Shown here piece after piece: positions 54,498 through 64,000 of a stretch of 64,000 nt of DNA (the stretch's first letter is position 1; every line of letters begins with the position of its first letter). Both the position numbers and the translations under genes were made by a program. Origin of the DNA: Lactifluus volemus. Lineage: Eukaryota; Basidiomycota; Agaricomycetes; Russulales; Russulaceae. Below the pieces are notes generated by a model that was not told where the DNA came from, did no database searches, and worked only from the letters and a program-made list of their open reading frames with translations. The stretch covers positions 24,985 to 88,984 of the forward strand of contig WTXI01000149.1 in assembly GCA_022376515.1 (NCBI GenBank). The letters are read 5' to 3'.

Positions 54498-56008
54498 ATG
54501 ACCCAGTATGACGTTATATCCTTTCAAGTGCCGTTTATGTTGATTATATTTCCACCACGTTATCAGGATTCACTTATCACGGAAACTCTCGTATCTGTCA
54601 TTACAAAGGCAGTCGTAACCCTCGACGACGGGCGTCAGCAGTTGGTAGCTGTCAAAGCAGGAAAAGCCAAAAAAAAGCTTGTGCTGGAACCTCACGATAT
54701 CGTCAAGGAACTTCGCTTGTTGTCTTCCCTGTCACATCCCGCGGTCAGCCTCCAAGCTCACTTCGTATGTCATGTCTGGCATTTTTACACTGACATGGGC
54801 ACAGATCATCACTATCTTGGGTCACGACTACAATGCACCACAATCCTTACAGCGATTTTGGATGCCCTTGATACCTTTTACGCTTGCAGATCTTCTCTCT
54901 ATCCCTACCTTTTCTCCGATTCAGAATCCAGACGGGACGTATGATCATCAGAATACCTCGGCATTTCCTGTAGTTGCCAGGTCCATCATCTACCAGGTCC
55001 TTTCAGGCGTCGCGTATCTGCACGCTCCAGAAAGGAAAATCGCGCACCGCGACATAAAGCCGCGGAATATTCTCCTCGATACTTCGGGAACAGCCGTTCT
55101 CGTAGACTTTGGTGTTGCATACTCTTCCACAGCTGGCCCACGGGATGTATGGCCTGAACCCGAAGGGAAGATGTACTTCGAAGTAGGCAGTGGGTACGTG
55201 GTCTACCTTCAAAGGCTTACGGTGTTCGTCAATGGATGCTTTCCCAGGCCATATCGCGCTCCAGAGCTCCTTTTCGGTGCTCGCAAGTACGACGCTACTG
55301 CTTGCGACTTGTGGGCTCTTGGTACTACGATTGCCGAGTTCTTCACAACCCTTCACCGCAGGCCGATGGCTAGTGATTTTGATGAAGACTTGGATACTGA
55401 CGAGAGGGGCGATTCCAAACAGGCGTATCTGTTTGACGAACTGCCCAAGGTATGGGCTCGTTACGAGTGGGAACGTTATTCGCTATTTGACGGCTCGCGC
55501 GGTGATATTGGTCTTGCGTGGAGCATTTTCCGCACCCGCGGTTCGCCCACACCGGAAAACTGGCCTGTCCGTTTCTGTTTCCTTCATCATGGCATTTCTA
55601 ATCCTCCATTAGACGTTCACTGAACTCCCCGACGCGAACAAAATTAATTTCATTGACTCGCCTGGTGTACATCTATCAACCCTGCTGCCGCACCTCGAGG
55701 CGCCACTCCCTCATGAACGGCCAGCCCATTTCCTCTCTCCGCTGCAGGAGCCAACTGTGGCCGACTTGCTACAGCGTTTGCTCATTTACCCGCCCGCTTC
55801 ACGCCTCAAGGCTGCCGAAGCGTTGAGGCACCCTTGGCTGCTTACCGACGGTCCACTCGTCCTCCCACAGGCTGCCATTCTTGCAGACGGGAATGTGCCC
55901 GAGTACGCTGCGTCCACAGAGATACGTGATGGGAAGACGGCTGGACAGTGGCTAAAGCTGTTTCTTGCTCCTGATCTACCAGAATCGCGTGAGGGAGATA
56001 GGGAATGA
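54498..56008 (+). CDS. Ser/Thr protein kinase, CMGC-like, 436 aa
   Basis: Five exons: 54498-54527, 54567-54743, 54805-55193, 55248-55566 and 55613-56008. Motifs: ATP lysine in VAVKAGKAKKK, helix-C Glu in IVKELRLLSSLSHP, catalytic HRDIKPRNILL, VDFGVAYSS in the DFG position, PYRAPELLFGARKYD for the APE region, CDLWALGTTIAEF, and a final RLKAAEALRHPWL. The RAPELLFG motif and the large insert after subdomain IX are CDK-like. The expected GxGxxG loop is not visible: the N-terminus reads ITETLVSVITKAVVTLDD, so nucleotide binding may be unusual. A Pro/Glu-rich segment sits in the activation loop (GPRDVWPEPEG). The first intron is only 39 bases. The substrate is unknown; a cell-cycle or RNA-polymerase CTD role is possible from the CMGC features. 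Confidence 0.83.
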
Positions 56009-56612
56009 CCAAAGCTTCATCGCCGTTTTATTTTTTGCGACTTTTTGGAAAATTCGAGTGTTATCCACTGTATCCGTGACAAGGACAGAGCCCCTCGAGA
56101 AGATGGTGAACGTTGTAACGTGTGGTCCAGTTCTCTTCAAACCTTATCAGAAACAAGGTATGCCTGTGCATGCCTTTACCAACTTGGATCTCATCATCAT
56201 GTACGCAGGTCATTCTCGAGGGCGGCCCCGGGCAGCCGGGCTAGACTACCCTTTGTGGATTCTTAGAAACTAGTGTCGACCCGTGCTTTGCACGGGGGAC
56301 AAAGAAACTCCATGAGGTCTGCAAAGTTTTTGAAGACCATAGCCTGATTCAAGTTAAACTTTCAATAGTTTTCAACATTGCCCCAAGCTTGACCCTGCAC
56401 CATGTTTCTCTGTAGAATTTCCTCTTGATTTACAATGCACTGAATATCATGCTCTTGATCTGTCATGCCCTGGTGATGCTGGCATCTGATGGTGCATCTG
56501 TCAGGCTTGGGCTTGTACTTGTCCCCTCAGGACCCCTCTATCAATTGCACAAAAACCCCCCTGGTAATGGGTGTGGGCCACAGTGGCCAGAAAGGAAAAG
56601 CAGGTGAAACTT
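56009..56612. other. Intergenic with Helitron-like end
   Basis: 3' flank of the kinase gene. A perfect stem cccgtgc-ttt-gcacggg lies at 56280-56296; read on the minus strand it is followed six bases later by CTAG and then T, resembling a Helitron 3' terminus. No coding region is recognised. Confidence 0.45.
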
Positions 56613-56788
56613 TTTTTTTTTTCTTTTTTAATTGTTTCTCATTTTTTTTTTTGAATTGGGGTTTATTGTCCCTGCAACAAGCAACAAGACATAGTCTACA
56701 ATACAAGTATCGACAGGAGGAAGGTACCGTAAGAGACATAATGAAAGGGAGGCATAATCGAAGGTGTCATGGAGAGGAGTACATATGA

Positions 56789-57721
56789 TGTCATGGTTCG
56801 CAGGGACCGTGGCTCGAAGTGAGCGTCGTTCTGGTTGGCTATTTGCTGCGGCGAGTCGGACAAGACTAGCAACACCAAATAGTCGATTCTAGCACACACA
56901 GGCAAGGTCCCACAGGGAGTAGACTTGACTGTGCGAACTCTGGGTGTCTGTATCGTGCGAGACGGACTAGCGGGCCGGCGCACGCGATGGTCAGAGTTAC
57001 CTTCCCAAAGAGGATAGACGGTGGCAGATGGGTCAATGACGATGTGTGGGTTCAACCGCAACACGGGCGCGAGTGTAATTGGAATGCAAGAGATGCTCGC
57101 CTTCCAAGGACACTCGTGAGAGGTTGAACTAAGGTTCGAGGGCGGACGCGGGGTGAGAAGTGGGGACTACTTCTCACAGCGCGTTCGTATTAGGGTTCAG
57201 GCGTCTGGGGACTTGTTTCACGGAAATGGAACAAGTTCACAGATGTCTGATCGTGGCGCGAAGTACCTGGATCAAGGTACGAAGAGGGGATTCACAAGAA
57301 GAGAGGAGAAGATGCGATACGAGTGTGAGCAGGAGACAATGAACTGCGATTCTAGACGAAGCTGAAGCTGGGGCTTTAGCTCGTCTACAGGGCCCTATTT
57401 ATGCGTACAGAGGGCCAGCCAACTATCTTACAAGGGTCACAGTACAGTAGCGAAGTCAAGACTATTGACTAAGGACCTGAGTCAGTTCTGATGACTCAAG
57501 AACTGACTCAGTGCGTCTGACTCAAGATCTGAGTCAAGAACGCTGACTCAAGATTTGAGTCATGATCCCTGAGTCAAATACACGTCCAAAACGGCGATGC
57601 ACAGCCCCAGAAGACGCACAGAGGGGGCTGGCCAAGGAGAGGGATCCTAGGTCATAACACAAGGCGAAAAATAGAAGGAAAAACAGTAGCAATGGGCCGA
57701 ACGGCCCGCATAACCGTAACA
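56789..57721 (-). repeat. Solo LTR of Gypsy family B
   Basis: 933 bases, TGTCA...TAACA, flanked by an exact 5-base target duplication TATGA (56784-56788 and 57722-57726). It is closely similar to the LTR at 59928-60864. No internal element sequence adjoins it, so it arose by recombination between the two LTRs of a former insertion in the LINE 3' UTR. Confidence 0.92.
57478..57576 (-). promoter_or_regulatory. Ladder of eight TGA(C/G)TCA sites in LTR B (solo copy)
   Basis: Sites start at 57478, 57492, 57504, 57518, 57530, 57544, 57556 and 57570, so spacings alternate 14, 12, 14, 12, 14, 12, 14. The word is the Gcn4/AP-1-type bZIP core. In the direction of LTR transcription (minus) a TATA-like cataaata follows 75 bases downstream (57396-57403). 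Confidence 0.75.
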
Positions 57722-57786
57722 TATGAAGGCAAGAAAGCAGAGAAGACAAAAGTGACTTACATTAACTGCTGTCCAATGGCTATCGT

Positions 57787-59283
57787 TCAAGGGGGGTCTG
57801 GTCTGGGAGGCAGGGGACAGAGAGTGGCCTGGGTGAGGAAGGTGAATTGAGTGAGGTTGCGGCCACCTTGTTCAGAGGAGAAGATTGAGGCGGAGGAGTA
57901 GTGGGAGATGGTGGAGGCTCGTTGCTCAGCGTATAATGGGCAAGAGAATAGGATGTGTGAAAGAGTGGTGCGACGAGTCACGCTGGGACTCGGAGGTGGT
58001 GAAGAGAGGTCGACATAGTTGCATGGGCAGCAGGTGTTGTCACCAGCGTCAGGGCAGAAATGGTCGCTGTAGTCTGCGATGAAGCCGTGTTGGGATAGAA
58101 GTTGGAGGCCATTAGAGAAGAGGGCACAGTTGCCGTGGGAGAGAAGGCCTTGGACGAAAGGTGAAGGGTCAGAAGAAGGGGTGGGTGGGCAAGCAACCCA
58201 GGCATGGTGTCTGGGCTTCCTAGTGACGAGGCCCAGTAGAATGTCTTGGTGCCAGAGATGGAAGGTGAGTTGTTTGCGAGGAATAGGAGGGTTGACTACC
58301 AGCTCTGGTTGGGTAGTTGCTAAGAGGCGAGCAAGGGTGTCCCTGCCAGGGACCACAGACCAAGACTGCTTGAAGAGCCGAAGTTCTGCGCGGCGTGTAA
58401 AGTCAGCATTAAGAAAGGAGTCAAGCAGAGAAGTAAAAGAAAAAGCTAAGGGTAGGAGATGAGACTTTGTACATAAATCTGTCATAGAAGAAAGTAGAGA
58501 CCGATTGGGCAAGAAGAGGCAGAGTGAAGACCCCAAAGGTTTGGTGGAAAAAATTGTGAGCCCCTCAACGAGGGCTCTGAACAGCAACAAACACTGATCA
58601 GTGTCAACAACAACTGACGACTCCAGCAACCGCTCCCCACTGTATAGTAAGAAAGCGGACGCAAAGGATGGGGATGGGACAGGGAGGGTATGTATGAACA
58701 ATGAGTGGGAGAAGGGAGGGGGTAATCTAATGAGGGTACGGGAAGAGCAGGAGGAGCCTGCGACAAGAGCCAGGTTAAAGTAACGAGGGTGGGACCAAGG
58801 TGGTGTGTGCAGAGGGAGTGGGAAAAGAAAGGGGGGTGCGCTGGGGTTCAGAGACTCAACCAGACGCGTAAGGTTAGTAGGTGGAAAGAAGGTGTGGTGC
58901 CAGCGCGTTAGCGGATTGTCAGAGACTACAGTACGTAAAGGGGATGACAGCGGCAAGGTGGAAAGACGTGCAGCATATTGAAGTCGGTATTTGCGTAGAG
59001 TGTAAAGTATAGGGGGAATGCCTAACAGGTAGTGTAGGGGGTCAGTAGGTGTGGTACGGAAACAGCCACTGATCTTGCGGCAGGCCTTGTTCTGCGCAAC
59101 CTGGAGGATGCTGATGAGGCCTTTCTGTTTGACGTCAGTAAACCATACGGGTGAACCGTAGGTGAGAATAGGTAGGACTATGGCATGGAAAACCTTACGC
59201 CAGTTGGCAAAATTGAGGCCGCGTACAGAGTTACCTAAGACCCCTAGGGCGACCAAGGTTAGTGTTGCCGCAGCCCGGCTCAA
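57787..59283 (-). pseudogene. LINE ORF2 C-terminal fragment, 498 codons
   Basis: Open for 498 codons without stops, but lacking the endonuclease and the catalytic palm of reverse transcriptase. What remains begins with RT thumb/connection motifs (ALGVLGNSVRGLNF, FHAIVLPILTYGSPVWF). It ends in a Leu/Pro-rich region with a Cys cluster (CPDAGDNTCCPCNY, then HILFSCPLYAEQR). That C-terminal Cys/His group, CX2CX...HXXXXC-like, is common in Tad/I-type fungal LINEs. Not functional because 5'-truncated. Confidence 0.85.
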
Positions 59284-59927
59284 AGTCGACCCGAAAGCCG
59301 GAGCCAGTCACGTGATCGACTGACTTAGCCGAGCTGATCGTGAGAAATGAGTCGGCTCTGAGAGCCATGACTTCGACTTAGCCATGACCACGAGTCGACT
59401 CAAGCCCCTGGCAACCTCTGGTTTGCTTTCCCACCTCTCTGTTGCCACATCCCCCCCTCTCACTCTTCTCACTCTCACCACTTCCCCCCCCTCTCGCTAT
59501 CCTCTCTCTCTTTGCCACACCTACCTCTCTGATGCCGCGATTGCTGCCCTTTGGCAGCCTTTCACCCTCCCACGCCTCCGTAGGCATAGTCAGTGGTGCG
59601 TTGCGTTTTTTTTTTTGACTTCTCACACTGACATTTCTTTATTTTCCTTCTCTTCCTTTGTCGTCCGCTTCCCCGCCTCGTCCACCCAGGCCATCGTGTG
59701 GTCATGCTTGTCCCAACACCAGCGGTGATGTCTCCCTCCCTGCTACTACTGTCCCTGCACCTGCCTCAGCAACTGCTGCCGCTGCCACCAACGCTCGCTT
59801 ACAGAGCTTGAGCCCGGTCACCACCACCATCACATTGATGACCTTCAAGGTGACCAGCATGGGAAACCAGCAGTTCCAGTATATTGCGCCCCAATCTCCT
59901 GGTCCTGCAGGACCAATCATGCCTGTC
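59284..59927. other. Spacer between LINE and Gypsy B, no gene
   Basis: The first 120 bases contain foldback words (gccgagct, gactcggct-like, cacgtgatc) related to 22436-22460 and 34843-34880. The rest is pyrimidine-rich on the plus strand, with Ser/Pro/Thr-rich frames that I take as non-coding or transposon debris. Confidence 0.4.
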
Positions 59928-60864
59928 CTGTCACGGTTCGCAGGGACCGTGGCTCGAAGTGAGCGTCGTTCTGGTTGGCTATTTGCTGTGGCGAGTCGGA
60001 CAAGACTAGCAACACCAAATAGTCGATTCTAGCACGCGCAGGCAAGGTCCTAGAGGAGTAGACTTGACTGTGCGAACTCTCGGGGGTTCGTATCGCGTGA
60101 GGCGGTTAGTACGGGCCGGCGCACGCGATGGTCGGAGTTACCGTTCCTAAAGAGGATAGACGGTGGCAGATGGATGAATGATGATGTGTAGGTTCAACCG
60201 CAACACGGGCGCGAGTGTAATTGGAATGCAAGAGATGCTCGCCTTCCAAGGACACTCGTGAGAGGTTGAACTAAGGTTCGAGGGCGGACGCGGGGTGAGA
60301 AGTGGGGACTACTTCTCACAGCGCGTTCGTATTAGGGTTCAGGCGTCTGGGGACTTGTTTCAAGGAAATGGAACAAGTTCACAGATGTCTGATCGTGGCG
60401 CGAAGTACCTGGATCAAGGTACGAAGAGGGGATTCACAAGAAGAGAGGAGAAGATGCGATACGAGTGTGAGCAGGAGACAATGAACTGCGATTCTAGACG
60501 AAGCTGAAGCTGGGGCTTTAGCTCGTCTACAGGGCCCTATTTATGCGTACAGAGGGCCAGCCAACTATCCTACAAAGGTCACAGTACAGTAGCGAAGTCA
60601 AGACTATTGACTAAGGACCTGAGTCAGTTCTGATGACTCAAGAACTGACTCAGTGCGTCTGACTCAAGACCTGAGTCAAGAACGCTGACTCAAGATTTGA
60701 GTCATGATCCCTGAGTCAAATACACGTCCAAAACGGCGATGCACAGCCCCTAGAAGCAGACAGAAGGGGGCTGGCCGAAGAAAGGGATCCTAGGTCACAA
60801 CACAAGTTGGAAATCAGACGGAAAATAGTAAGGAATGGGCCGGACGGCCCGCATAACCGTAACA
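59928..60864 (-). repeat. Gypsy B 3' LTR
   Basis: TGTCA...TAACA, a direct repeat of 56789-57721 with scattered substitutions and small indels. It contains the same bZIP-site ladder (60620-60718) and the TATA-like cataaata (minus, near 60538-60545). Confidence 0.92.
60620..60718 (-). promoter_or_regulatory. Ladder of eight TGA(C/G)TCA sites in LTR B (3' LTR copy)
   Basis: Sites start at 60620, 60634, 60646, 60660, 60672, 60686, 60698 and 60712, with the same alternating 14/12 spacing as in the solo LTR. All eight cores are intact although flanking bases differ between the copies (agatct against agacct). Confidence 0.75.
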
Positions 60865-60901
60865 GTACCCTCTCTCCTAGGCGCATGTACCACCATGCGC
60901 C

Positions 60902-61350
60902 TCAGTCACCCCTGTCCATGGACTCCCAGTCAATGTCATCCCAAAGCGCCTCACCTGCATCGACGTCATCTGCGCCATACTCATCCCAAAGATGAGTAAC
61001 GGGCCGCAACTCCGTGGCCTTGACAGGACAGTTCCTCCCATAGTACTGGTGGTCAGGGAAGACCCGGCACCTATAGACAGTGCAACGCGTATGGGGGTGG
61101 TGACAGTCATGGGAGTAGTGCCCTCTCTTTTGGCAATAAAGGCACTCCCTCCACAAGGGGCAGTCTTCGTACCTGTGGTCCACCCCATCCTTGTTGCACT
61201 TACCACAGTAGAAGGAGCGCTTGCCCTTCCTCTTGCGCTTGCCCGTGATCCTCAGAGGGCTGATTCCGGGATCACGACTAGGCGGCCCCCCATGCGACGA
61301 AGACGCGACGACGAGTGGACGTAGGCCGTCCCCATCTGCTGCACGTATCC
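60902..61350 (-). pseudogene. Gypsy B 3' zinc-knuckle reading frame, truncated
   Basis: The frame is open to the insertion point at 61350 and ends at 60902, 38 bases before the LTR. A basic stretch (ITGKRKRKGKRS) leads into CGKCNKDGVDHRYEDC (CX2CX6HX4C) and CLYCQKRGHYSHDC (CX2CX4HX4C), then CHHPHTRC and CRV...H...CP. The order and spacing are those of 14855-15283 in family A. The tail is acidic (DDVDAGEALWDDIDW). The 5' part is lost to the family A insertion, so its start and relation to pol cannot be seen. Confidence 0.7.
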
Positions 61351-61958
61351 TGTTATGGACTGACACGTGCTTGCTGACTCATACTATACATTTTCGGACT
61401 GCTGACTCATTTCTACTGACTTTCTTGCTTATGTGAATGGACTACCGATCGCTTTGTTTCAGATCGCCTACTTACTCTTTCTCACGATACAGCTTCGCAC
61501 AGCACTGTACAGCCGCAAGTAACAGCCACATGCACAGGATGACTCGCTGATTCCTGAAACATGTTTCAAACCCTGAAAGCTGTACAAAGGTCACAGCCCC
61601 TATGGCTGTGTACATAGCCGCGTCTTCTTATATATAAACCCTGTACTTTCTGCCCTAGAGACCTTAAGTCTCAGTTTTGTTTCGCAATCCAAGTCTTCTA
61701 TCTATTAGAACCTTGCTTGCCTAGAAGCATCAGACCTGAGAGAACCCTCTTGACATCACGCTCTTCGACTTCTTGACACTTTGGTCTTATCCCTAAAAGC
61801 CCAAAGCCCTTGACTTCTGAAACGCTCTTGACTTAGTCGTTTACTAAGTCTCATCTTTATCGAACCTTTGATCTTGACTTGCACGTCTTGCAAGTCTCGC
61901 TCTTGACTTCACGAACGATCGTACACTTCGTACAAAGGTCCCACTTGGAACCTTAACA
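61351..61958 (+). repeat. Gypsy A 5' LTR, second copy
   Basis: 608 bases, TGTTA...TAACA. TGACTCA words at 61375-61381 and 61403-61409, a CACGTG near 61364, and the TATA-like tatataaa near 61630-61637. Confidence 0.92.
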
Positions 61959-61959
61959 C

Positions 61960-61971
61960 AAACTGAGACTT
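61960..61971 (+). promoter_or_regulatory. Self-complementary primer-binding site, second copy
   Basis: aaactgagactt one base after the LTR, exact reverse complement of aagtctcagttt at 61666-61677. The pairing is preserved in both copies. Confidence 0.7.
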
Positions 61972-62005
61972 CTTACTCTCACATTTGTGAACGAACAAAC
62001 GAACC

Positions 62006-63814
62006 ATGTCAGACAGCTCTAGAGGCAGTCCATATGGTAGATTCACCGCGTTAGCCAAAGAATCTCCTGAACAAGATCGCCTTACACAAGGCGATGACGA
62101 AGATGATGAAGCCCTTGCGCAGGCCGCTGGGACTAGACTTCGCGCTCACTCCCATACCCCTATGATCACACTTGAACAAGCAATTGAACAAGTGAAACAA
62201 CCCGCGACCCCATCTGACTCTGGAAGTGGCGAAGAACCGAACTATAACATAGCTGTGGACCTCTTACCTGAGAGTCCCACTGACGAACAGCTTGAGCAAA
62301 TGAGAAAAATATTTGCTAAGCAACCGACACCTGAACCAGTACCCACCCAAACGCCCCACTCACTCCTAAAGAACTCCTCGCCCTAAACACTATATTCAAA
62401 TCCAAAGCTCCTGCTTCCACAAGCACCTCACCAATCCAATCCCTTGCAGCACGAGCTTTTCATGCAGCTGCACAAGGAGTTGCAGGCTATGCCCTACTCC
62501 CCCCCTTCCAAATCGCCTCAGCAACCGCGACAGTAACACCCACCGCTTCAGCCCTCTTTTCCCAACCCAAAGGAAAAGGAAAGAAAACTTCTACTACGGC
62601 AAGCGGTAGTGGAGCAATCTTCAGCGGCAGCGGAGGAGGTGGAGGAGGCGGTTCCCCTGGAGGAGGAGGAGGTAGCGGTGGTGGAGGAGGAGGAGGAACA
62701 CCTGGTAGTCCTGGAGGTGGTGGAGGAGGTGGAGGCGGAGCAGCAGCAGCAGCTCCCCTACAACAAGGCCAAGGCTTTGCCCAAATCCCCGCTGCTGGAG
62801 GAGGGTTAATGGGGATTCCCCCAAAACCCTTTGATGGAAATAGATCGCGATCGAAACGATTCATGGAAATCTTCGAAAACTACGAAGATTAAACCGAGGA
62901 AACCCCGGAATGTCGAACCCTGCAAATGAATCCTCATGTTCACCACGTTTATGTCTGGACCACGTTGCGAAGGCTGGGCCCAAGCACGTCTTAACTCCCT
63001 AGGAGGGTACCTAGACCGTGGAGGAGACCCCAACGACCTAGACCTTTGGGTTGGTTTCAAACAAAGGTTCCTTAATGATTTCCGAGATGCCGCCGCAAAG
63101 GAAGATGCCCTTACAAAGTTTGCGAAACTTCGGATGGTCGGAGACGAATTAGACGATTACACTACCTCGTTCAACGACCTTCTTGAAGAAGCAGGCTTTG
63201 AAGCCGACGCTCAAGGGACTATCATTCAGTATCGCGCTGGTCTCAAAGAAGCCCTTCACATGACCATCATGAATCGTGAATGGCCGAAACCAGAAACCCT
63301 TGCGGATTGGCAAGAAGCAGCACGAAAACACTCAGCTGCTTGGACAGAACAAAAATTGTTCAGAGAATTACATGGTGGCGGATCACTAGGACGCATTACT
63401 CAGTTACTTGGCAATGCGCGAGGACAACAACAGCAACGTCGTCCTCAACAGCCACCGCGCCCAGCCCCACGTCCACAACGCGATCCCGACGCTATGGATG
63501 TAGACGTCACTATTACCCAAAACAATCGCGCCCCTGATCCCGATCGTGAACGCCTCATACGCGAAGGACGTTGCTTCTATTGCAAAGAACAAGGCCATCT
63601 CTCCCGAGAATGCCCTGTTAAGAAGAAACGAAACGCCAATACCACCGGCACTACGCGTGCTCGTGTTACTGAAACATCCGAAGTAACAACGAACCCTGCC
63701 CCCACTTCTTCAAAAGAACTTTCAAATGCAGAAGTCGCGAAAGCCCTCAAAGCCATGTCTGATGAAGAACGCGGCAAACTTGCCGAGTTCCTTTCCCAAG
63801 ATCCGTCTTTTTAA
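62006..63814 (+). pseudogene. Gypsy A Gag, second copy, three frame breaks
   Basis: Starts with ATG at 62006 and ends with TAA at 63812-63814, like the intact gag at 19425-21224, but lacks single bases near 62340, 62884 and 62930, so the frame changes three times. The glycine-rich block (about 62620-62755) is in a different arrangement of GGN units, as expected of slippage. The CCHC knuckle (CFYCKEQGHLSREC, about 63570) and the frame from 62936 on are intact. It could reflect real decay or homopolymer errors in the assembly. Confidence 0.85.
63808..63814 (+). promoter_or_regulatory. Candidate -1 slip site at the gag stop, second copy
   Basis: T TTT TAA as in the first copy. The -1 frame continues but meets a TGA at 63841-63843, where the first copy has CGA. 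Confidence 0.5.
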
Positions 63815-64000
63815 AGGGCTCTGATCTCGCCGCCTGGATCTGAGCCTTAGTACCGAAAAGCTTGTATTTAAATGCCATTTCATCAATGGAAGTCCCTATT
63901 ATTTATTCAAGCTATAACGGCGGAATGAAAGAAGATAAAGCGCTTGTCGACAGTGGCGCTACCAGTAACTTTATCGATCATCGAACGGCAGAAAGATGGC
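63815..64000 (+). pseudogene. Gypsy A Pol start, second copy, partial
   Basis: Protease beginning with LVDSGATSNFIDHR near 63943-63985, cut by the window edge. The spacer before it has a TGA (63841-63843) in the shifted frame. Confidence 0.8.

Larger units (their letters stand above)
56613..59283 (-). mobile_element. 5'-truncated LINE carrying a solo LTR
   Basis: A non-LTR retrotransposon on the minus strand. Its 3' poly(A) is seen as T-rich runs at about 56610-56656. The 3' UTR continues to the solo LTR (56789-57721), resumes at 57727, and coding sequence covers 57787-59283. The 5' end is missing: the frame stops abruptly at about 59283 in flanking DNA of different character, the usual result of incomplete reverse transcription. 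Target duplications could not be identified with confidence. Confidence 0.8.
59928..61350 (-). mobile_element. Gypsy family B, 3' end only
   Basis: A 937-base LTR (59928-60864) preceded, on the minus strand, by a purine-rich tract (60865-60880) and the end of an internal coding region (60902-61350). At 61350 it is cut by the LTR of a family A copy in the opposite direction. The rest of the element would lie beyond the right window edge. The five bases before the LTR (tgtcc) are the candidate target duplication. Confidence 0.85.
61351..64000 (+). mobile_element. Gypsy family A, second copy, runs off the window
   Basis: Same family as 14220-21871 but on the plus strand. 5' LTR 61351-61958, primer site 61960-61971, gag 62006-63814, start of pol from 63815. 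It inserted into family B (left flank tatcc would be the target duplication). More substitutions and indels separate it from the first copy than separate the LTRs of that copy from each other. Confidence 0.92.

Noticed and set aside
56789..60864. Reading the two B LTRs as the ends of one element with the LINE as its interior
   Set aside because: The left LTR has its own TATGA duplication on both sides, and the right LTR adjoins Gypsy-type coding sequence on its other side; the interior is a LINE, not Gypsy.
1..64000. CRISPR arrays, bacterial operons, riboswitches, rRNA genes
   Set aside because: Nothing of the kind is seen; the window is eukaryotic throughout.

Overview
This window is fungal nuclear DNA, almost certainly from a basidiomycete of the Agaricomycetes. 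The genes are dense and intron-rich, with GT-AG introns of about 40-95 bases (one probable GC-AG). The gene families also point there: a NACHT-WD40 NLR with the C-terminal tail typical of mushroom-class fungi, a DUF6534-type membrane protein, a DUF2235 protein and a chromodomain Gypsy element. A Rhizoctonia-like relative is plausible, but that is inference from gene flavour, not proof.

Layout. 1-7025: the 3' part of a BRCA2/Brh2-type recombination mediator, then two multi-exon genes of unknown function (3638-5022, 6226-7025). 7323-22372: a small predicted coiled-coil gene broken in its last exon by a 5.3 kb Ty1/Copia element (LTRs 7843-8240 and 21887-22284, target duplication GGAGC). The Copia element was itself entered twice, by a 1.46 kb non-autonomous hAT-like element in the RNase H/tail coding region (8337-9799, 8-base duplication) and by a 7.65 kb chromodomain Gypsy element in its leader (14220-21871, duplication TCGGG). 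22579-27412: a minus-strand NACHT NLR with 14 WD40 repeats. 29593-37387: alpha-MPP, a coiled-coil protein, histone H3 and a DUF2235 protein. 39847-41395: DUF6534 membrane protein. 42478-44070: a broken WD40 remnant of a second NLR. 45700-56008: a compact housekeeping block with a Zn2Cys6 factor, an ethanolamine/choline phosphotransferase, histidyl-tRNA synthetase, an ankyrin protein and a divergently oriented protein kinase. 56613-64000: a second transposon pile with a 5'-truncated LINE holding a solo LTR, the 3' part of a second Gypsy family (B), and a new copy of the first Gypsy family (A) that interrupts B and runs off the window.

The least familiar signals are in the Gypsy elements. (i) The family B LTR carries eight TGA(C/G)TCA bZIP-type sites in 99 bases with strictly alternating 14/12-base spacing just upstream of a TATA-like box. 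(ii) Both Gypsy families carry, next to the 3' LTR, a short reading frame with a conserved double zinc-knuckle; in family A it overlaps the pol C-terminus in another frame. (iii) Family A has a self-complementary primer site and a -1 slip site at the gag stop. (iv) Every in-frame stop in the element pol genes is TGA and compatible with CGA to TGA change, seen directly between the two family A copies. Several single-base deletions in otherwise intact essential genes (HTS1, EPT1) suggest uncorrected indels in the assembly.

Exon boundaries below were read by eye from splice signals and reading frame. They may be off by one base and were not tested against transcripts.
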